NCBI RefSeq assembly: GCF_900119315.1
Contig: NZ_LT827010.1
Location: 5,985,001 to 6,049,000, forward strand
Source: Actinoplanes sp. SE50/110
GTDB lineage: Bacteria > Actinomycetota > Actinomycetes > Mycobacteriales > Micromonosporaceae
DNA length: 64,000 nucleotides
Direction: 5' to 3'
Shown here one piece after another: positions 41,065 to 49,996 of this stretch; the first letter of the stretch is position 1; each line of letters begins with the position of its first letter. The translations under genes and the position numbers were made by a program. The notes beneath the pieces were generated by a model. That model searched no databases. It saw only the letters and a list, made by a program, of their open reading frames with translations, and had not been told where the DNA came from.

Positions 41065-41080
41065 GGCGCCACCCGGCGCC
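41065..41080. terminator. Short hairpin between convergent genes
   Basis: GGCGCC-ACCC-GGCGCC, a 6-bp stem with a 4-base loop just after the kinase stop and before the convergent enoyl-CoA hydratase. Weak evidence for termination. Confidence 0.4.
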
Positions 41081-41142
41081 ACGCTGATCTCCCTCTTCCG
41101 GCCCTCGAACCGCTCGTCTCGGCGGCGCCGGGGCGGCCGCCG

Positions 41143-41904
41143 TCATTCGCCGGTGAAGACCGGCGCGCGGCGGGCGAGGCTGGCCGTGATGCCCTCCGCG
41201 CTGTCCTTCGTCGCCCAGTGGATCTTCTGTTCGGCCAGTTCGTGATCGAGCGCCCGTCGCACCCGGTCGGCCAGGTCGCCGCGCAGCGTCGCCCGCATCG
41301 ACCGCACCGCCAGCGGCGCCGCCCCGGCGATCTCGGTCGCCAGCGCCCGGGCCGCGTCCCGCACCCGCCCCGGTTCGGCGAGCCGGTCCGCCAGCCCGAT
41401 CCGGTACGCCTCGTCCCCACCGACCCGCCGCGCGGTCAGCATCATGTCGGTCGCCTTCTGCCGCCCGATGAGCTCCGGCAGCGTCACGCTGAGCCCGAAG
41501 CCGGCGTGGAATCCGAGCTTCGCGAAGTTCGCCACGAACCGCGTCCCCGGCTCCGCCACCCGGAAATCCGCCGCGCACGCCAGCCCCAGCCCGCCACCCA
41601 CCGCGGTCCCCTGCACGGCCGCCACCATCGGCGTCCGCACGTCGAACAGCTGCATGGCCCGCCGATAGAGCCGCGCCGCCGCATCCACATGATCCCGCCC
41701 GAAGTCACCCCCGCCGAAATCCGCCCCGGCGCAGAAGTGCTTCCCCTCGGACGCCAGCACGATCACCCGGCACGCCGGATCCTCATCGAGCGCGAACGCC
41801 GCCTCGACGATCCGCCCGATCAGCTCCTCATCGAAGTGGTTCGCCGGCGGCCGCCGCATCTCCAGCAGCGCCACCCCGTCCGCCACCGACACATTCAGCT
41901 CCAC
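41143..41904 (-). CDS. Enoyl-CoA hydratase/isomerase family protein
   Basis: The 253-residue crotonase has the oxyanion-hole segments SEGKHFCAGADFGGGD and VQGTAVGGGLGLACAADFRV. The third segment is NFAKLGFHAGFGLSVTLPEL. The first catalytic Glu position of hydratases is not obvious there, so isomerase or another crotonase activity is possible. It is cytosolic. The start is GTG with no ribosome binding site, but TAGGTT lies six bases upstream. It stands alone, convergent to the broken kinase. Confidence 0.82.
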   Translation of the reverse strand: MELNVSVADGVALLEMRRPPANHFDEELIGRIVEAAFALDEDPACRVIVLASEGKHFCAGADFGGGDFGRDHVDAAARLYRRAMQLFDVRTPMVAAVQGTAVGGGLGLACAADFRVAEPGTRFVANFAKLGFHAGFGLSVTLPELIGRQKATDMMLTARRVGGDEAYRIGLADRLAEPGRVRDAARALATEIAGAAPLAVRSMRATLRGDLADRVRRALDHELAEQKIHWATKDSAEGITASLARRAPVFTGE

Positions 41905-42205
41905 CCGAGGAACCTAACCGACGCCCACCGGCCCACCGCACCGACTCCACTCCCCGCCGCGAAACCACCGGTCCCGCCGGCAGCCCTCGACCGCCGCGCG
42001 GATCGAGCCGGGTGGCGACTGCCGGCGCGAACTCGACGTCGGAGGGAAAGTCAGGCCCGTCGCGGAAGCGTTCCGGGTGGGGTGAGCGGGACGGTTCGCG
42101 GGCTGACGGCGTACCGGCGCAACCGGATCTGAATGGTCGGGGGTGGCGGGGTGTCCGCAATTGACAGTAAACCGGCCTGTGGAAGCCGTGTAGCGGATCG
42201 GCTGC

Positions 42206-42217
42206 GTTAACGCTAAC
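42206..42217. promoter_or_regulatory. LacI-family-type operator
   Basis: GTTAACGCTAAC is a near-palindrome (GTTA-nnnn-TAAC) of the kind bound by LacI-type sugar repressors in actinobacteria. It is 51 bases before the TTGACA box of the GH51-GH43 operon. The repressor gene is not in the window. Confidence 0.6.
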
Positions 42218-42256
42218 AATACTGTTCTCAGCGGGCAAGACATCGACTTACTGCTC

Positions 42257-42286
42257 TTGACAGGGGTCTCGATGTTTGCGTACACA
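42257..42286 (+). promoter_or_regulatory. Putative promoter of the GH51-GH43 operon
   Basis: A consensus TTGACA (42257-42262) is followed after 18 bases by TACACA (42281-42286). Transcription would begin near 42293, about 47 bases before the ATG. Confidence 0.55.
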
Positions 42287-42339
42287 TTGCAAAGCGCCCC
42301 GCACGGAAACATCCCCGACATCTCGGTGGAGGACCCCTC

Positions 42340-44799
42340 ATGCCCCGCATCCGTTCCCGCCTGGTCGGCGTCGCCGCCGTCCTGGTGTCACTTCCGCTGG
42401 CGGTCGCGCCGCCGGTCTCGGCGTCCCCGGTCCAGCCGGATTACACGATCAAGGTGAGTCCGCAGGCCGACGGCGCGGCGCTGTCCCGGCAGCAGTACGG
42501 CGTGTTCTTCGAGGACATCAACTACGCGGCGGACGGCGGGCTGTACGCCGAGCTGGTGCGCAACCGGTCGTTCGAGTTCACCTCGGCCGACGCGGCCGGC
42601 TTCACCGGGCTGACCGGGTGGACCGCCACCGGGTCGGCCACCGTCGTCGACGACGACCAGCGGCTCAACGAGCGCAACCGGAACTATCTCGCCCTCGACG
42701 GCAGCGTGACGAACGCGGGCTACAACAGCGGCATCGCCGTACAAAAGAATGATTTGTACGATTTTTCGGTGTGGGCGCGGGGCACCGCCTTGCTGACGAT
42801 CGAGCTCGGCGGGGTCACCGGGACCATCGCGGTCAGCGGCGACACCTGGAAGAAGTACACCGCGACACTGAAAGCCGGGGCCACCACCGACCGGGGTCGG
42901 CTGACCGTCTCCAGCTCGGCGCCGGTCAAGGTGGACGAGGTCTCGCTGTTCCCCCGGGACACCTTCAAGGGCCGCCGGAACGGCCTGCGCGACGACCTCG
43001 CCGAGAAGATCGCCGCCCTGCACCCGGGCTTCGTCCGCTTCCCCGGCGGCTGCCTGGTCAACACCGGCAGCATGTACTCCTACGACGCGGCGAACAACTA
43101 CCCGCGGGCCCGGGCGTACCAGTGGAAGGACACGGTCGGCCCGGTCGAGACCCGCGCCACGAACAAGAACTTCTGGGGCTACAACCAGTCGTACGGCCTG
43201 GGCTACTACGAATACTTCCAGTTCGCCGAGGATCTCGGGGCGATGCCGCTGCCGGTGCTGCCGGCCCTGGTCACCGGCTGCGGGCAGAATCGGGCGACGG
43301 TCGACGACGCGCTGCTGCAGCGGCACGTCCAGGACGCGCTCGACCTGATCGAGTTCGCCAACGGGCCGAAGGACTCGACCTGGGGCAGGGTGCGGGCACA
43401 GATGGGGCACCCGAAGCCGTTCGGGCTGACCACCATCGCGATCGGCAACGAGGAGAATCTGCCGGAGCAGTACTTCGCGAACTTCCTCCGGTTCCAGGCC
43501 GCGATCAAGGCGAAATACCCGTCGATCACGCTGGTCGGCAATTCCGGGCCGGACGACCAGGGTGGCACGTTCGAGAACCTGTGGGCCAAGAACAGGGCGA
43601 ACCACACGGACATGGTCGACGAGCACTACTACAACAGCCCATCCTGGTTCCTGCAGAACAACGGGCGGTACGACTCGTACGACCGTAATGGTCCCAAGGT
43701 TTTTCTCGGTGAATACGCGTCGCTGGACGCCAGGTTCGCCAACTCGCTCGCCGAGGCGGCCTACATGACCGGCCTGGAACGCAATGCCGACGTGGTGAAG
43801 ATGGCGTCCTACGCGCCGCTGCTGGCCAACATTGACAACGTGCAGTGGAAACCGGACATGATCTGGTTCGACAACGACGAGTCGTGGGGTTCGACCAGCT
43901 ATCAGATGCAGAAGCTGTTCATGAACAACGTCGGTGACCGGGTGGTGCCGAGCACGGTCACCGGTGGCGGTGTGGTGCGGCCGAAGCCGATCACCGGAGC
44001 GATCGGGCTGTCCACCTGGCGGACCGCCGCCACGTACGACGACGTGAAGGTCACCCGCCCGGACGGGACCACGATCTTCAGCGACGACTTCGGCGACGGC
44101 GATGCCGACGGTTGGACCGCGGTGCAGCCGCGCGGCACCTGGACGGTGACCGATGGCGGGTACGCACAGACCACCACGGACACCGAGGACACCATGGTCA
44201 AGGCGGCGACCATCACGGACACCGACTACGACTACACGCTCAAGGCCACCAAGCAGACCGGCTCCGAGGGTTTCCTGGTCGCCTTCGGCATCCAGCAGAC
44301 GGGCAACTTCTACTGGTGGAACCTGGGCGGCTGGAACAACACCCAGGGCGCGGTCGAGAAGGGGGTCACCTCGGCCAAGGAGCAGCTGCTCACCAGGCCC
44401 AACACGATCAAGACCGGTCAGACGTACGACCTGAGAGTCTCCGTCCGGGGCACCAGGGTGACCCTGTACCTGGACGGCGCCGAGTGGGGCAGCTTCGACG
44501 ACAACGCGGTGACCGAGCCGTTCGCCCAGGTCGTCACCACCGACGCGAAGACCGGCGAGCTGATCGTCAAGGTGGTCAACGCCCAGGACAAGCCGGCCCT
44601 GACCAGGATCGACCTGGGCAACCGCAAGGTCGCCGGCACCGCGAGGATGACCGTCCTGGCCGGTGACCCGGGCGAGCAGAATACCCGCACCGCCGAGCCG
44701 ATCCAGCCGGTGACCAGCACCATCCACGGTGTCGCGTCGAGCTTCACCCGGGAGTTCCCGGCCGATTCGGTCACCTTCCTGCGCATCCGGACCCGATGA
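42340..44799 (+). CDS. Secreted GH51 alpha-L-arabinofuranosidase with inserted jelly-roll module
   Basis: The 819-residue protein has a signal peptide (to about residue 29, ASA). A short beta segment opens GH51 (GVFFEDINYAADGGLYAELV). A CBM4/9-like jelly roll (about 90-205) follows, then the catalytic barrel. There, the acid/base is Glu371 in IGNEEN and the nucleophile is Glu458 in FLGEYAS. After about residue 545 comes a LamG/concanavalin-like module (TIFSDDFGDGDADGWTAVQP), and then the GH51 C-terminal beta domain. It releases arabinose from arabinan or arabinoxylan outside the cell. GGAGGA precedes the ATG. The GH43 gene follows 11 bases after the stop. Confidence 0.93.
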   Translation: MPRIRSRLVGVAAVLVSLPLAVAPPVSASPVQPDYTIKVSPQADGAALSRQQYGVFFEDINYAADGGLYAELVRNRSFEFTSADAAGFTGLTGWTATGSATVVDDDQRLNERNRNYLALDGSVTNAGYNSGIAVQKNDLYDFSVWARGTALLTIELGGVTGTIAVSGDTWKKYTATLKAGATTDRGRLTVSSSAPVKVDEVSLFPRDTFKGRRNGLRDDLAEKIAALHPGFVRFPGGCLVNTGSMYSYDAANNYPRARAYQWKDTVGPVETRATNKNFWGYNQSYGLGYYEYFQFAEDLGAMPLPVLPALVTGCGQNRATVDDALLQRHVQDALDLIEFANGPKDSTWGRVRAQMGHPKPFGLTTIAIGNEENLPEQYFANFLRFQAAIKAKYPSITLVGNSGPDDQGGTFENLWAKNRANHTDMVDEHYYNSPSWFLQNNGRYDSYDRNGPKVFLGEYASLDARFANSLAEAAYMTGLERNADVVKMASYAPLLANIDNVQWKPDMIWFDNDESWGSTSYQMQKLFMNNVGDRVVPSTVTGGGVVRPKPITGAIGLSTWRTAATYDDVKVTRPDGTTIFSDDFGDGDADGWTAVQPRGTWTVTDGGYAQTTTDTEDTMVKAATITDTDYDYTLKATKQTGSEGFLVAFGIQQTGNFYWWNLGGWNNTQGAVEKGVTSAKEQLLTRPNTIKTGQTYDLRVSVRGTRVTLYLDGAEWGSFDDNAVTEPFAQVVTTDAKTGELIVKVVNAQDKPALTRIDLGNRKVAGTARMTVLAGDPGEQNTRTAEPIQPVTSTIHGVASSFTREFPADSVTFLRIRTR

Positions 44800-44810
44800 G
44801 GAGACCCATC

Positions 44811-46193
44811 ATGAATCGCCGGACTCTTCTGCTGGGCGGCGCCGCCGGGGCGCTGACCACCGTCCTGCCCGCCGGCGCCGAGGGCGCGCCGCACGCCGAC
44901 CCGGTGCTCAACGACGCCGAGATCTACGGCGTGCCGACCGCCCAGCCGCTGATCAGCCAGCGGGCCGACCCGTTCATCAGCCGGCGGTACGACGGGAAGT
45001 ACTACTTCACCGGCTCGGTGCCGGCGTACGACAGGGTGGTGCTGCGCGGCTCGCCGACCCTGGCCGGGTTGACCACCGCCACCGAGACCACCATCTGGAC
45101 CCAGCCGAACAACGGTTTCATCTGGGCTCCGGAGCTGCACCGCATCGACGACAAGTGGTACGTCTACTTCACCAAGAGCACCGCCGACGACATCTGGCAC
45201 ATCCGGCCGTGGGTGCTCGAGTCGTCGCTCGCCGACCCGCTCGACCCGTCCGGCTGGGTGCTCAAGGGTGAGATCGCTCTGGAGTGGGACAGCTTCGCGC
45301 TGGACGCCACCACCTTCGCCCACCGCGGCCGGCAGTACCTGGTGTGGGCGCAGAGCGAGCCGGAGATCGCGGTCAACACCAGCATCTACATCGCCGAGCT
45401 GGCCAACCCGTGGACGCTCCGGACGAAACCGGTACGGCTGACCACGCCGACGAAGACCTGGGAGATCCAGGGCTTCAAGGTGAACGAGGGGCCGGCCGTG
45501 CTGGTCCGCAACGGACGGGTGTTCCTCACCTTCTCGGCCAGCGCCACCGACGCCAACTACTGCATGGGGCTGCTCACCGCGGACGCGCACGCGAACCTGC
45601 TGGACCGGGCGAGCTGGGTGAAGAGCCCCGACCCGATCTTCACCAGCGACGACGACACCCAACGGTGGGGTCCCGGGCACAACAGCTTCACCGTGGCCGA
45701 GGACGGCCGGACCGACGTGCTCGTCTACCACGCGCGGGACTACCCACAGATCAACGGCGATCCGCTGTACGACCCGAACCGGCACACCAGGGTGCAGAAG
45801 CTGTACTGGCATCCGGACGGGACGCCGCTGTTCGGCGTACCGGTGGGAGACGGCGGGCCGATCGTGCGGCTGTCCGCCGGCCGGGACTTCCTGCACCACG
45901 GCACGACCTCCCTGGAGATGGCGCCGGCACCGGAGGACCTGGGCGCCACCCAGTTCCGCTTCGTCGCCGCCGCCGACGGCACGGAGACCATCCGGTCGGT
46001 CGACAAACCGTCACTGTCCGTCCGCATCGACGGGACCTCGGTCCGGCTCGACCCGGCCGGCACCCCGGTGCGCCGGATCCCGGCCCGCGGCGGCGTGACG
46101 ATCCGCACCGCCGCCGACCCCGCGCTGTTCCTGCGGGTCGACAAGGGGGCGATCGGCACCGCGAAGACCGGGACCGTCTTCCGGTTGAGCTAA
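44811..46193 (+). CDS. Secreted GH43 family glycosidase (arabinan-active type)
   Basis: The 460-residue protein has a Tat-like signal (NRRTLLLGGAAGALTTVLPA). The five-bladed GH43 propeller follows. The base Asp53 is in QRADPFI, the pKa-modulating Asp165 in FALDATTF and the acid Glu226 in KVNEGPAV; NNGFIWAPELHRIDDKWYVY is typical. The last 110 residues form a beta-trefoil or AbfB-like sugar-binding module (RFVAAADGTETIRSVDKPSL). With the upstream GH51 it would debranch and cut arabinan or arabinoxylan. GAGGAGA lies before the ATG, and the gene is clearly in the GH51 operon. Confidence 0.9.
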   Translation: MNRRTLLLGGAAGALTTVLPAGAEGAPHADPVLNDAEIYGVPTAQPLISQRADPFISRRYDGKYYFTGSVPAYDRVVLRGSPTLAGLTTATETTIWTQPNNGFIWAPELHRIDDKWYVYFTKSTADDIWHIRPWVLESSLADPLDPSGWVLKGEIALEWDSFALDATTFAHRGRQYLVWAQSEPEIAVNTSIYIAELANPWTLRTKPVRLTTPTKTWEIQGFKVNEGPAVLVRNGRVFLTFSASATDANYCMGLLTADAHANLLDRASWVKSPDPIFTSDDDTQRWGPGHNSFTVAEDGRTDVLVYHARDYPQINGDPLYDPNRHTRVQKLYWHPDGTPLFGVPVGDGGPIVRLSAGRDFLHHGTTSLEMAPAPEDLGATQFRFVAAADGTETIRSVDKPSLSVRIDGTSVRLDPAGTPVRRIPARGGVTIRTAADPALFLRVDKGAIGTAKTGTVFRLS

Positions 46194-46230
46194 GACTCAG
46201 GTCGGCCACCGGCGGCCCGATGATGCGGGG

Positions 46231-47685
46231 GTGTTGACCCCGCAGATCACCGAGCAGCCGGTGGCCGACGGCCGGAACCGGGCCGTGGGCGCCTGCTCGC
46301 TGGCCTACCTGCACATCGACCGGGCCGGCCGGATCCAGGACTGGAACGAAGCCGCGGAACGCCTCTTCGGCTGGCCCCGGGACGAGGTGATCGGGCGACC
46401 GCTCGCCGACACCATCATCCCGCCGGCCCTGCGGTCCGCGCACAACGCCGGATTCGCCCGCCGGCTCGCCCTCGGTGACGGCCCCGACCTGGGCCACCGA
46501 TTCGAGGCGCCGGCCGTGCACCGGGACGGCTCCGAGCTGACCGTGTCGATGACCCTGGACTCGCTCGGCCCGGACGGCTTCTGCGCGTTCATCTCCGACC
46601 AGACCGAATGGCACCAGGCCCGGCAGGAGCTGCAGCGCAGCAACCAGCTGATCAACGCGATTCTGCAGCACACCACCGCGGTGATCTCGGCCAAGGACCT
46701 GGACGGCCGCTACCTGTTCGTCAACGGCGAATACGAGCGGGTGTTCCAGGTGTCGGCCGCCGACATGGTGGGCCGCGAGGAGGCCGACGTGCTGCCCGCC
46801 GCGATCGCCGCCGGCAGCCGCGCGCACGACGTCGAGGTGGCCGGCTCGGGCGCCGCCCGGACCGTCCTGGAACAGCTTCCGTTCGGCGACGACATCCGGG
46901 AGTACGTGGTGACCCGGGTCCCGCTCGCCGACCCGGACGGCTCGGTGTACGGCGTCTGCACGATCGCCATCGACGACACCGCCCGCCGCCGCACCGAGGC
47001 CGCACTGGCCGCCGGCGAGGAACGGTTCCGCAGCACGGTGAACAACGCGCCGGGCATGCTGTACCAGTTCCGGATCGAGCCGGACGGCACGGGCGCGTTC
47101 ACCTTCGTCTCCGCGGCCTGCCGCGACCTCTACGGCCTGGCGCCGGAACAGATCGTCGGCGGCACCGAGGCCGACCTGATCACCTACATCGCCGAGGAGC
47201 ACCGCGAGTCGTACCGGGCCTCGGTCCGCGAGTCGGCGGCCACCCTGGAGCCGTGGGAGTGGCGCGGCGCGATCGTCCGGCACGACGGGCAGCGCCGTTG
47301 GCTGTACGGCGTCGCCCGCCCGCACCGGGAGCCGGGCGGCGCCACCGTCTGGGACGGCATGCTGCTCGACCAGACCCGCGAGCACGCCACCGAGGTGCGC
47401 CTGGCCGGCACCCGGCACGAGCTGGAGGACCTGACCCACCGGCTGGCCCCGCTGTCGTTCACCGCGGCCGCCGACGCCGGCGCGCCGGTCGCCGACCTCG
47501 TCGCGCTGATCGACCCGGCCGACCACGACGAACTGGCCCGGTGCTGGGCGGCGGCCCGGGACGGGCGGCCCGCCGACGCCGAGTGCGCGGCCGCCGGGCC
47601 GGGGGGCGGGCGGCTCTGGGTCCGGCTGCGCCCGCGTCCCGACGGCCAGGTCGACGGCGCCTGCTTCCGGGTCGGCCGCTCGTGA
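46231..47685 (+). CDS. PAS-domain protein without output domain
   Basis: The 484-residue soluble protein has three PAS domains. The first, at about 20-135, has IDRAGRIQDWNEAAERLFGW; the second, at about 145-260, has ISAKDLDGRYLFVNGEYERV; the third, at about 270-390, is PAS-fold 3 with FTFVSAACRDLYGLAPEQIV. The last 95 residues form a partial further PAS-like part. No kinase, GGDEF or HTH follows. The next gene encodes a GGDEF-EAL protein, and the junction is a tandem repeat that includes this stop codon. The simplest reading is that the PAS protein is the sensory partner of that enzyme, or was once fused to it. Start is GTG after GCGGGGG. Confidence 0.85.
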   Translation: MLTPQITEQPVADGRNRAVGACSLAYLHIDRAGRIQDWNEAAERLFGWPRDEVIGRPLADTIIPPALRSAHNAGFARRLALGDGPDLGHRFEAPAVHRDGSELTVSMTLDSLGPDGFCAFISDQTEWHQARQELQRSNQLINAILQHTTAVISAKDLDGRYLFVNGEYERVFQVSAADMVGREEADVLPAAIAAGSRAHDVEVAGSGAARTVLEQLPFGDDIREYVVTRVPLADPDGSVYGVCTIAIDDTARRRTEAALAAGEERFRSTVNNAPGMLYQFRIEPDGTGAFTFVSAACRDLYGLAPEQIVGGTEADLITYIAEEHRESYRASVRESAATLEPWEWRGAIVRHDGQRRWLYGVARPHREPGGATVWDGMLLDQTREHATEVRLAGTRHELEDLTHRLAPLSFTAAADAGAPVADLVALIDPADHDELARCWAAARDGRPADAECAAAGPGGGRLWVRLRPRPDGQVDGACFRVGRS

Positions 47686-47815
47686 CCGCCGCTCCGCTGC
47701 CGGGTCGGCCGCTCGTGACCGCCGCTCCGCTGCCTGGTCGGCCGCTCGTGACCGCCGCTCCGCTCCCGCCCCGCGGCCTCCGCTCCCGGGCCGGCCGCTC
47801 GTGACGGCCACTCCG
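47667..47815. repeat. 33-bp tandem repeat spanning a stop/start junction
   Basis: Three 33-base copies start at 47667, 47700 and 47733, with the core GGTCGGCCGCTCGTGACCGC. After a spacer there is a diverged fourth copy at about 47786. The first copy contains the PAS-gene stop (CTCGTGA). The fourth copy contains the GTG start of the GGDEF-EAL gene (CTCGTGACGG). Each copy therefore carries a GTGA that can serve as start or stop. Confidence 0.9.
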
Positions 47816-49501
47816 CGGCTGCCGCGCAAGCTCGGTGAGATCGGCATTCCGACCGCGCCGATGCCGGCCGCCACCCCGATCAGCGAGGTCGAGGCGATGC
47901 TGCACGCCGAGCAGCTGACGCCCGGCGTCATCGTCGCCACCGACACCGGATACCGCCTGGTCAGCCGGATCGCGCTGAACCGCACGACGACCGGCCGGCT
48001 GGGTTTCGGGCGGGCCCTCACGGTTCGCGGCACCCTGGCCGACCTGGCCGGCGCGGACTCGCTCGCGCTGCCCGCCGACACCGACATCGACGTCGCCGCC
48101 GAGGCCGCCCTGGCCCGCAAGGGCGGCGACCGCGAGGAGCCGGTCCTGGTCGTCTGGCCGGACGGCCGCTGCGGCATCGCCCCGATGATGGAGCTGCTGT
48201 CCGCGATGGCCGGTCGCTACGCCAAACTGTCCCGCACCGACCAGCTGACCGGCCTGCCGAACCGCAGCCTGATCGCCGCCGAGGGCCAGCGCCGTCTCGA
48301 CGCCGGCACCCTGGTCGCCGTTCTGCACCTGGGCCTGGACCGGTTCCAGGACGCCAACGACGTGCTGGGCCACCACGGCGCCGACATCCTGCTGCACCGG
48401 GTGGCGGTCGCGCTGAGCGCCGCGCACGGCCCCGGCGACCTGGCCGCCCGTCTCGACGGCGACCAGTTCCTGGTGCTGCTCGGCGACCTGCCGGCCGGCC
48501 ACACCCCGCAGTCGATGGGCCGGCACATCGCGGCCGGTCTGCGCGGCCCGCACACCGTCGACGGCCTGCCGATCGGCGTCGAGGTCAGCATCGGCGTCAG
48601 CCCCGCCGACCACCACGACATCCAGGTCGTCCAGCGCCGCGCCGCGGCCGCCATGCGCCGCGCCAAGCAGGACCGCACCGGCGTCGTCTCCTGGACCCCC
48701 GGCCTGGACTCCACCCAGCGTGTCGACCTGCGCCAGCTCACCGAGCTGCGCACCGGCCTGAAGAGCGGCCACCTGCGCCTGCACTACCAGCCGCTGCACG
48801 ACGCCGTCACCCGCGAGATCAACGGCGTCGAGGCCCTGGTCCGCTGGCAGCACCCGCAGCGCGGCCTGCTGCCCCCGGGCGTGTTCCTGCCCGACGCGGA
48901 ACGTTCCGACGTCATCCTGGAACTCACCGACTGGGTGCTGGCCGAAGCCCTGCACCAGGCCGCCCTGTGGAAACGGGCCGGTCACCACGTGCCCGTCTCG
49001 GTCAACCTGCCGGCCGCCTACCTGGCCCAGGCCCGCGCCGTACCCACCATCCTGGCCATGCTCGACCTCGAACAGCTCCCCGCCGAACTGCTCACCGTCG
49101 AGATCACCGAGACCGCCGTGCTGGCCCGCCCCGACGAGGTCGCCGCCCAGCTGGCCGACCTGCGCCTGCGCGGCGTCCGGGTGGCCATCGACGACTTCGG
49201 CACCGGCTACACGTCGCTGGGCCTGCTCCCCCGCCTGCCCATCGACGAATTGAAGATCGACCGCTCGTTCGTCGTCCAGATGCACGACTCCCCGGCGCAC
49301 GCCACGATCATCGACTCGGTGATCGCCATCGCGAAGGCCCTCGGCATGAAGGTCGTCGCCGAGGGCGTCGAGGACGAACCCACCGCGGCCGACCTGGCCC
49401 GGGCCGGCGTCGACCTGTTGCAGGGCTACCACCTCAACCGCCCCACCCCACCCGACGCGGTCCCGCTCCTCCCGGCCCGGCCTCTGCTCACGGTCCTCTG
49501 A
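47801..49501 (+). CDS. GGDEF-EAL protein with degenerate GGDEF
   Basis: The 566-residue protein has about 125 residues resembling a CBS-like sensory part. A GGDEF domain follows, beginning TDQLTGLPNRSL, whose active loop is DGDQF (residues 219-223) instead of GGDEF, so cyclase activity is unlikely. The EAL domain starts with Glu344 in VEALVRWQHP. It keeps the metal and catalytic positions in SVNLP, VEITETAV, DDFGTGYTSL, LKIDRSFV, VAEGVED and LLQGYHLNRP. It should act as a c-di-GMP phosphodiesterase, perhaps GTP-regulated. Start GTG lies in the last repeat copy; no ribosome binding site is visible. Confidence 0.9.
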   Translation: MTATPRLPRKLGEIGIPTAPMPAATPISEVEAMLHAEQLTPGVIVATDTGYRLVSRIALNRTTTGRLGFGRALTVRGTLADLAGADSLALPADTDIDVAAEAALARKGGDREEPVLVVWPDGRCGIAPMMELLSAMAGRYAKLSRTDQLTGLPNRSLIAAEGQRRLDAGTLVAVLHLGLDRFQDANDVLGHHGADILLHRVAVALSAAHGPGDLAARLDGDQFLVLLGDLPAGHTPQSMGRHIAAGLRGPHTVDGLPIGVEVSIGVSPADHHDIQVVQRRAAAAMRRAKQDRTGVVSWTPGLDSTQRVDLRQLTELRTGLKSGHLRLHYQPLHDAVTREINGVEALVRWQHPQRGLLPPGVFLPDAERSDVILELTDWVLAEALHQAALWKRAGHHVPVSVNLPAAYLAQARAVPTILAMLDLEQLPAELLTVEITETAVLARPDEVAAQLADLRLRGVRVAIDDFGTGYTSLGLLPRLPIDELKIDRSFVVQMHDSPAHATIIDSVIAIAKALGMKVVAEGVEDEPTAADLARAGVDLLQGYHLNRPTPPDAVPLLPARPLLTVL

Positions 49502-49546
49502 AACCCGACGTGCGGGGGGACGACCCGAAATTCACCCGCGGCGTAG

Positions 49547-49996
49547 GCGCTCGATCAGGTGCTCCTTGATCACTGGCGGACCCGGATCGCCGAGCCCCGG
49601 CCCGTCGATGCCGCCGCAGCACGGGCGATCCCCATGCACCCCCTGCGCCGGATCACCACCGAGCTCGGTGCCGGCTTCCGATTCCTCTCCGGAAGTCCGC
49701 CGCTGCGACGCGTGACGCTCGCCAGCGTCCTCGCGGCCTTCGCCGTCGGCGGCGGCGGCGATGCGACCGGCTACGCCGTCATCAGCCAGGGTCTGCACCG
49801 CGCACCGCAGTTCACCGGGCCGCAGACCGCCGGCCTCGCCCTCGGCGCCGTCCTCATCGCCGTCCTCGACTACCGTCTGGTGCTCGTCGGTGCGGGTCTC
49901 TGTCTACTGGTCGCGGCCGCGGCTCTCCGCCGTACGAAAGTCCCGGAGGAGCCGTCGGAGACGGCGGCGGCCGCCGAGATCACCACCAGCCGCTGA
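49547..49996 (+). pseudogene. MFS transporter relic
   Basis: The frame contains a stretch normally in the middle of an MFS drug-efflux protein (ELGAGFRFLSGSPPLRRVTL, then AVISQGLHRAPQFTG). It then passes directly to the final transmembrane segments (TAGLALGAVLIAVLDYRLVL, then AGLCLLVAAAALRRTKVPEE). The N-terminal half and the helices in between are missing, leaving three or four of twelve helices. An in-frame stop lies at 49544. The start is only a GTG without a ribosome binding site. I read it as a deletion remnant, not a small protein gene. Confidence 0.75.

Larger units (their letters stand above)
41905..42339. other. Intergenic region upstream of the arabinan operon
   Basis: The region starts with TAGGTT on the minus strand (41911-41916), the likely -10 of the enoyl-CoA hydratase. 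Up to about 42170 I see no gene; the open frames on both strands lack start signals and protein character. From 42170 the sequence becomes less GC-rich and holds the LacI-type operator at 42206, the -35/-10 pair at 42257-42286 and a ribosome binding site at 42328. Confidence 0.65.

Noticed and set aside
38855..41578. Minus-strand open frame of 907 codons
   Set aside because: It crosses the 2-hydroxyacid dehydrogenase and the kinase relic in antisense and has no protein-like composition.
41944..42170. Small RNA or gene in the gap before the arabinan operon
   Set aside because: No strong hairpin, promoter pair or coding signal was found by eye.
45751..48177. Minus-strand open frame of 808 codons
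   Set aside because: It is antisense to the GH43 and PAS genes, with low-complexity Arg/Ala/Gly composition.
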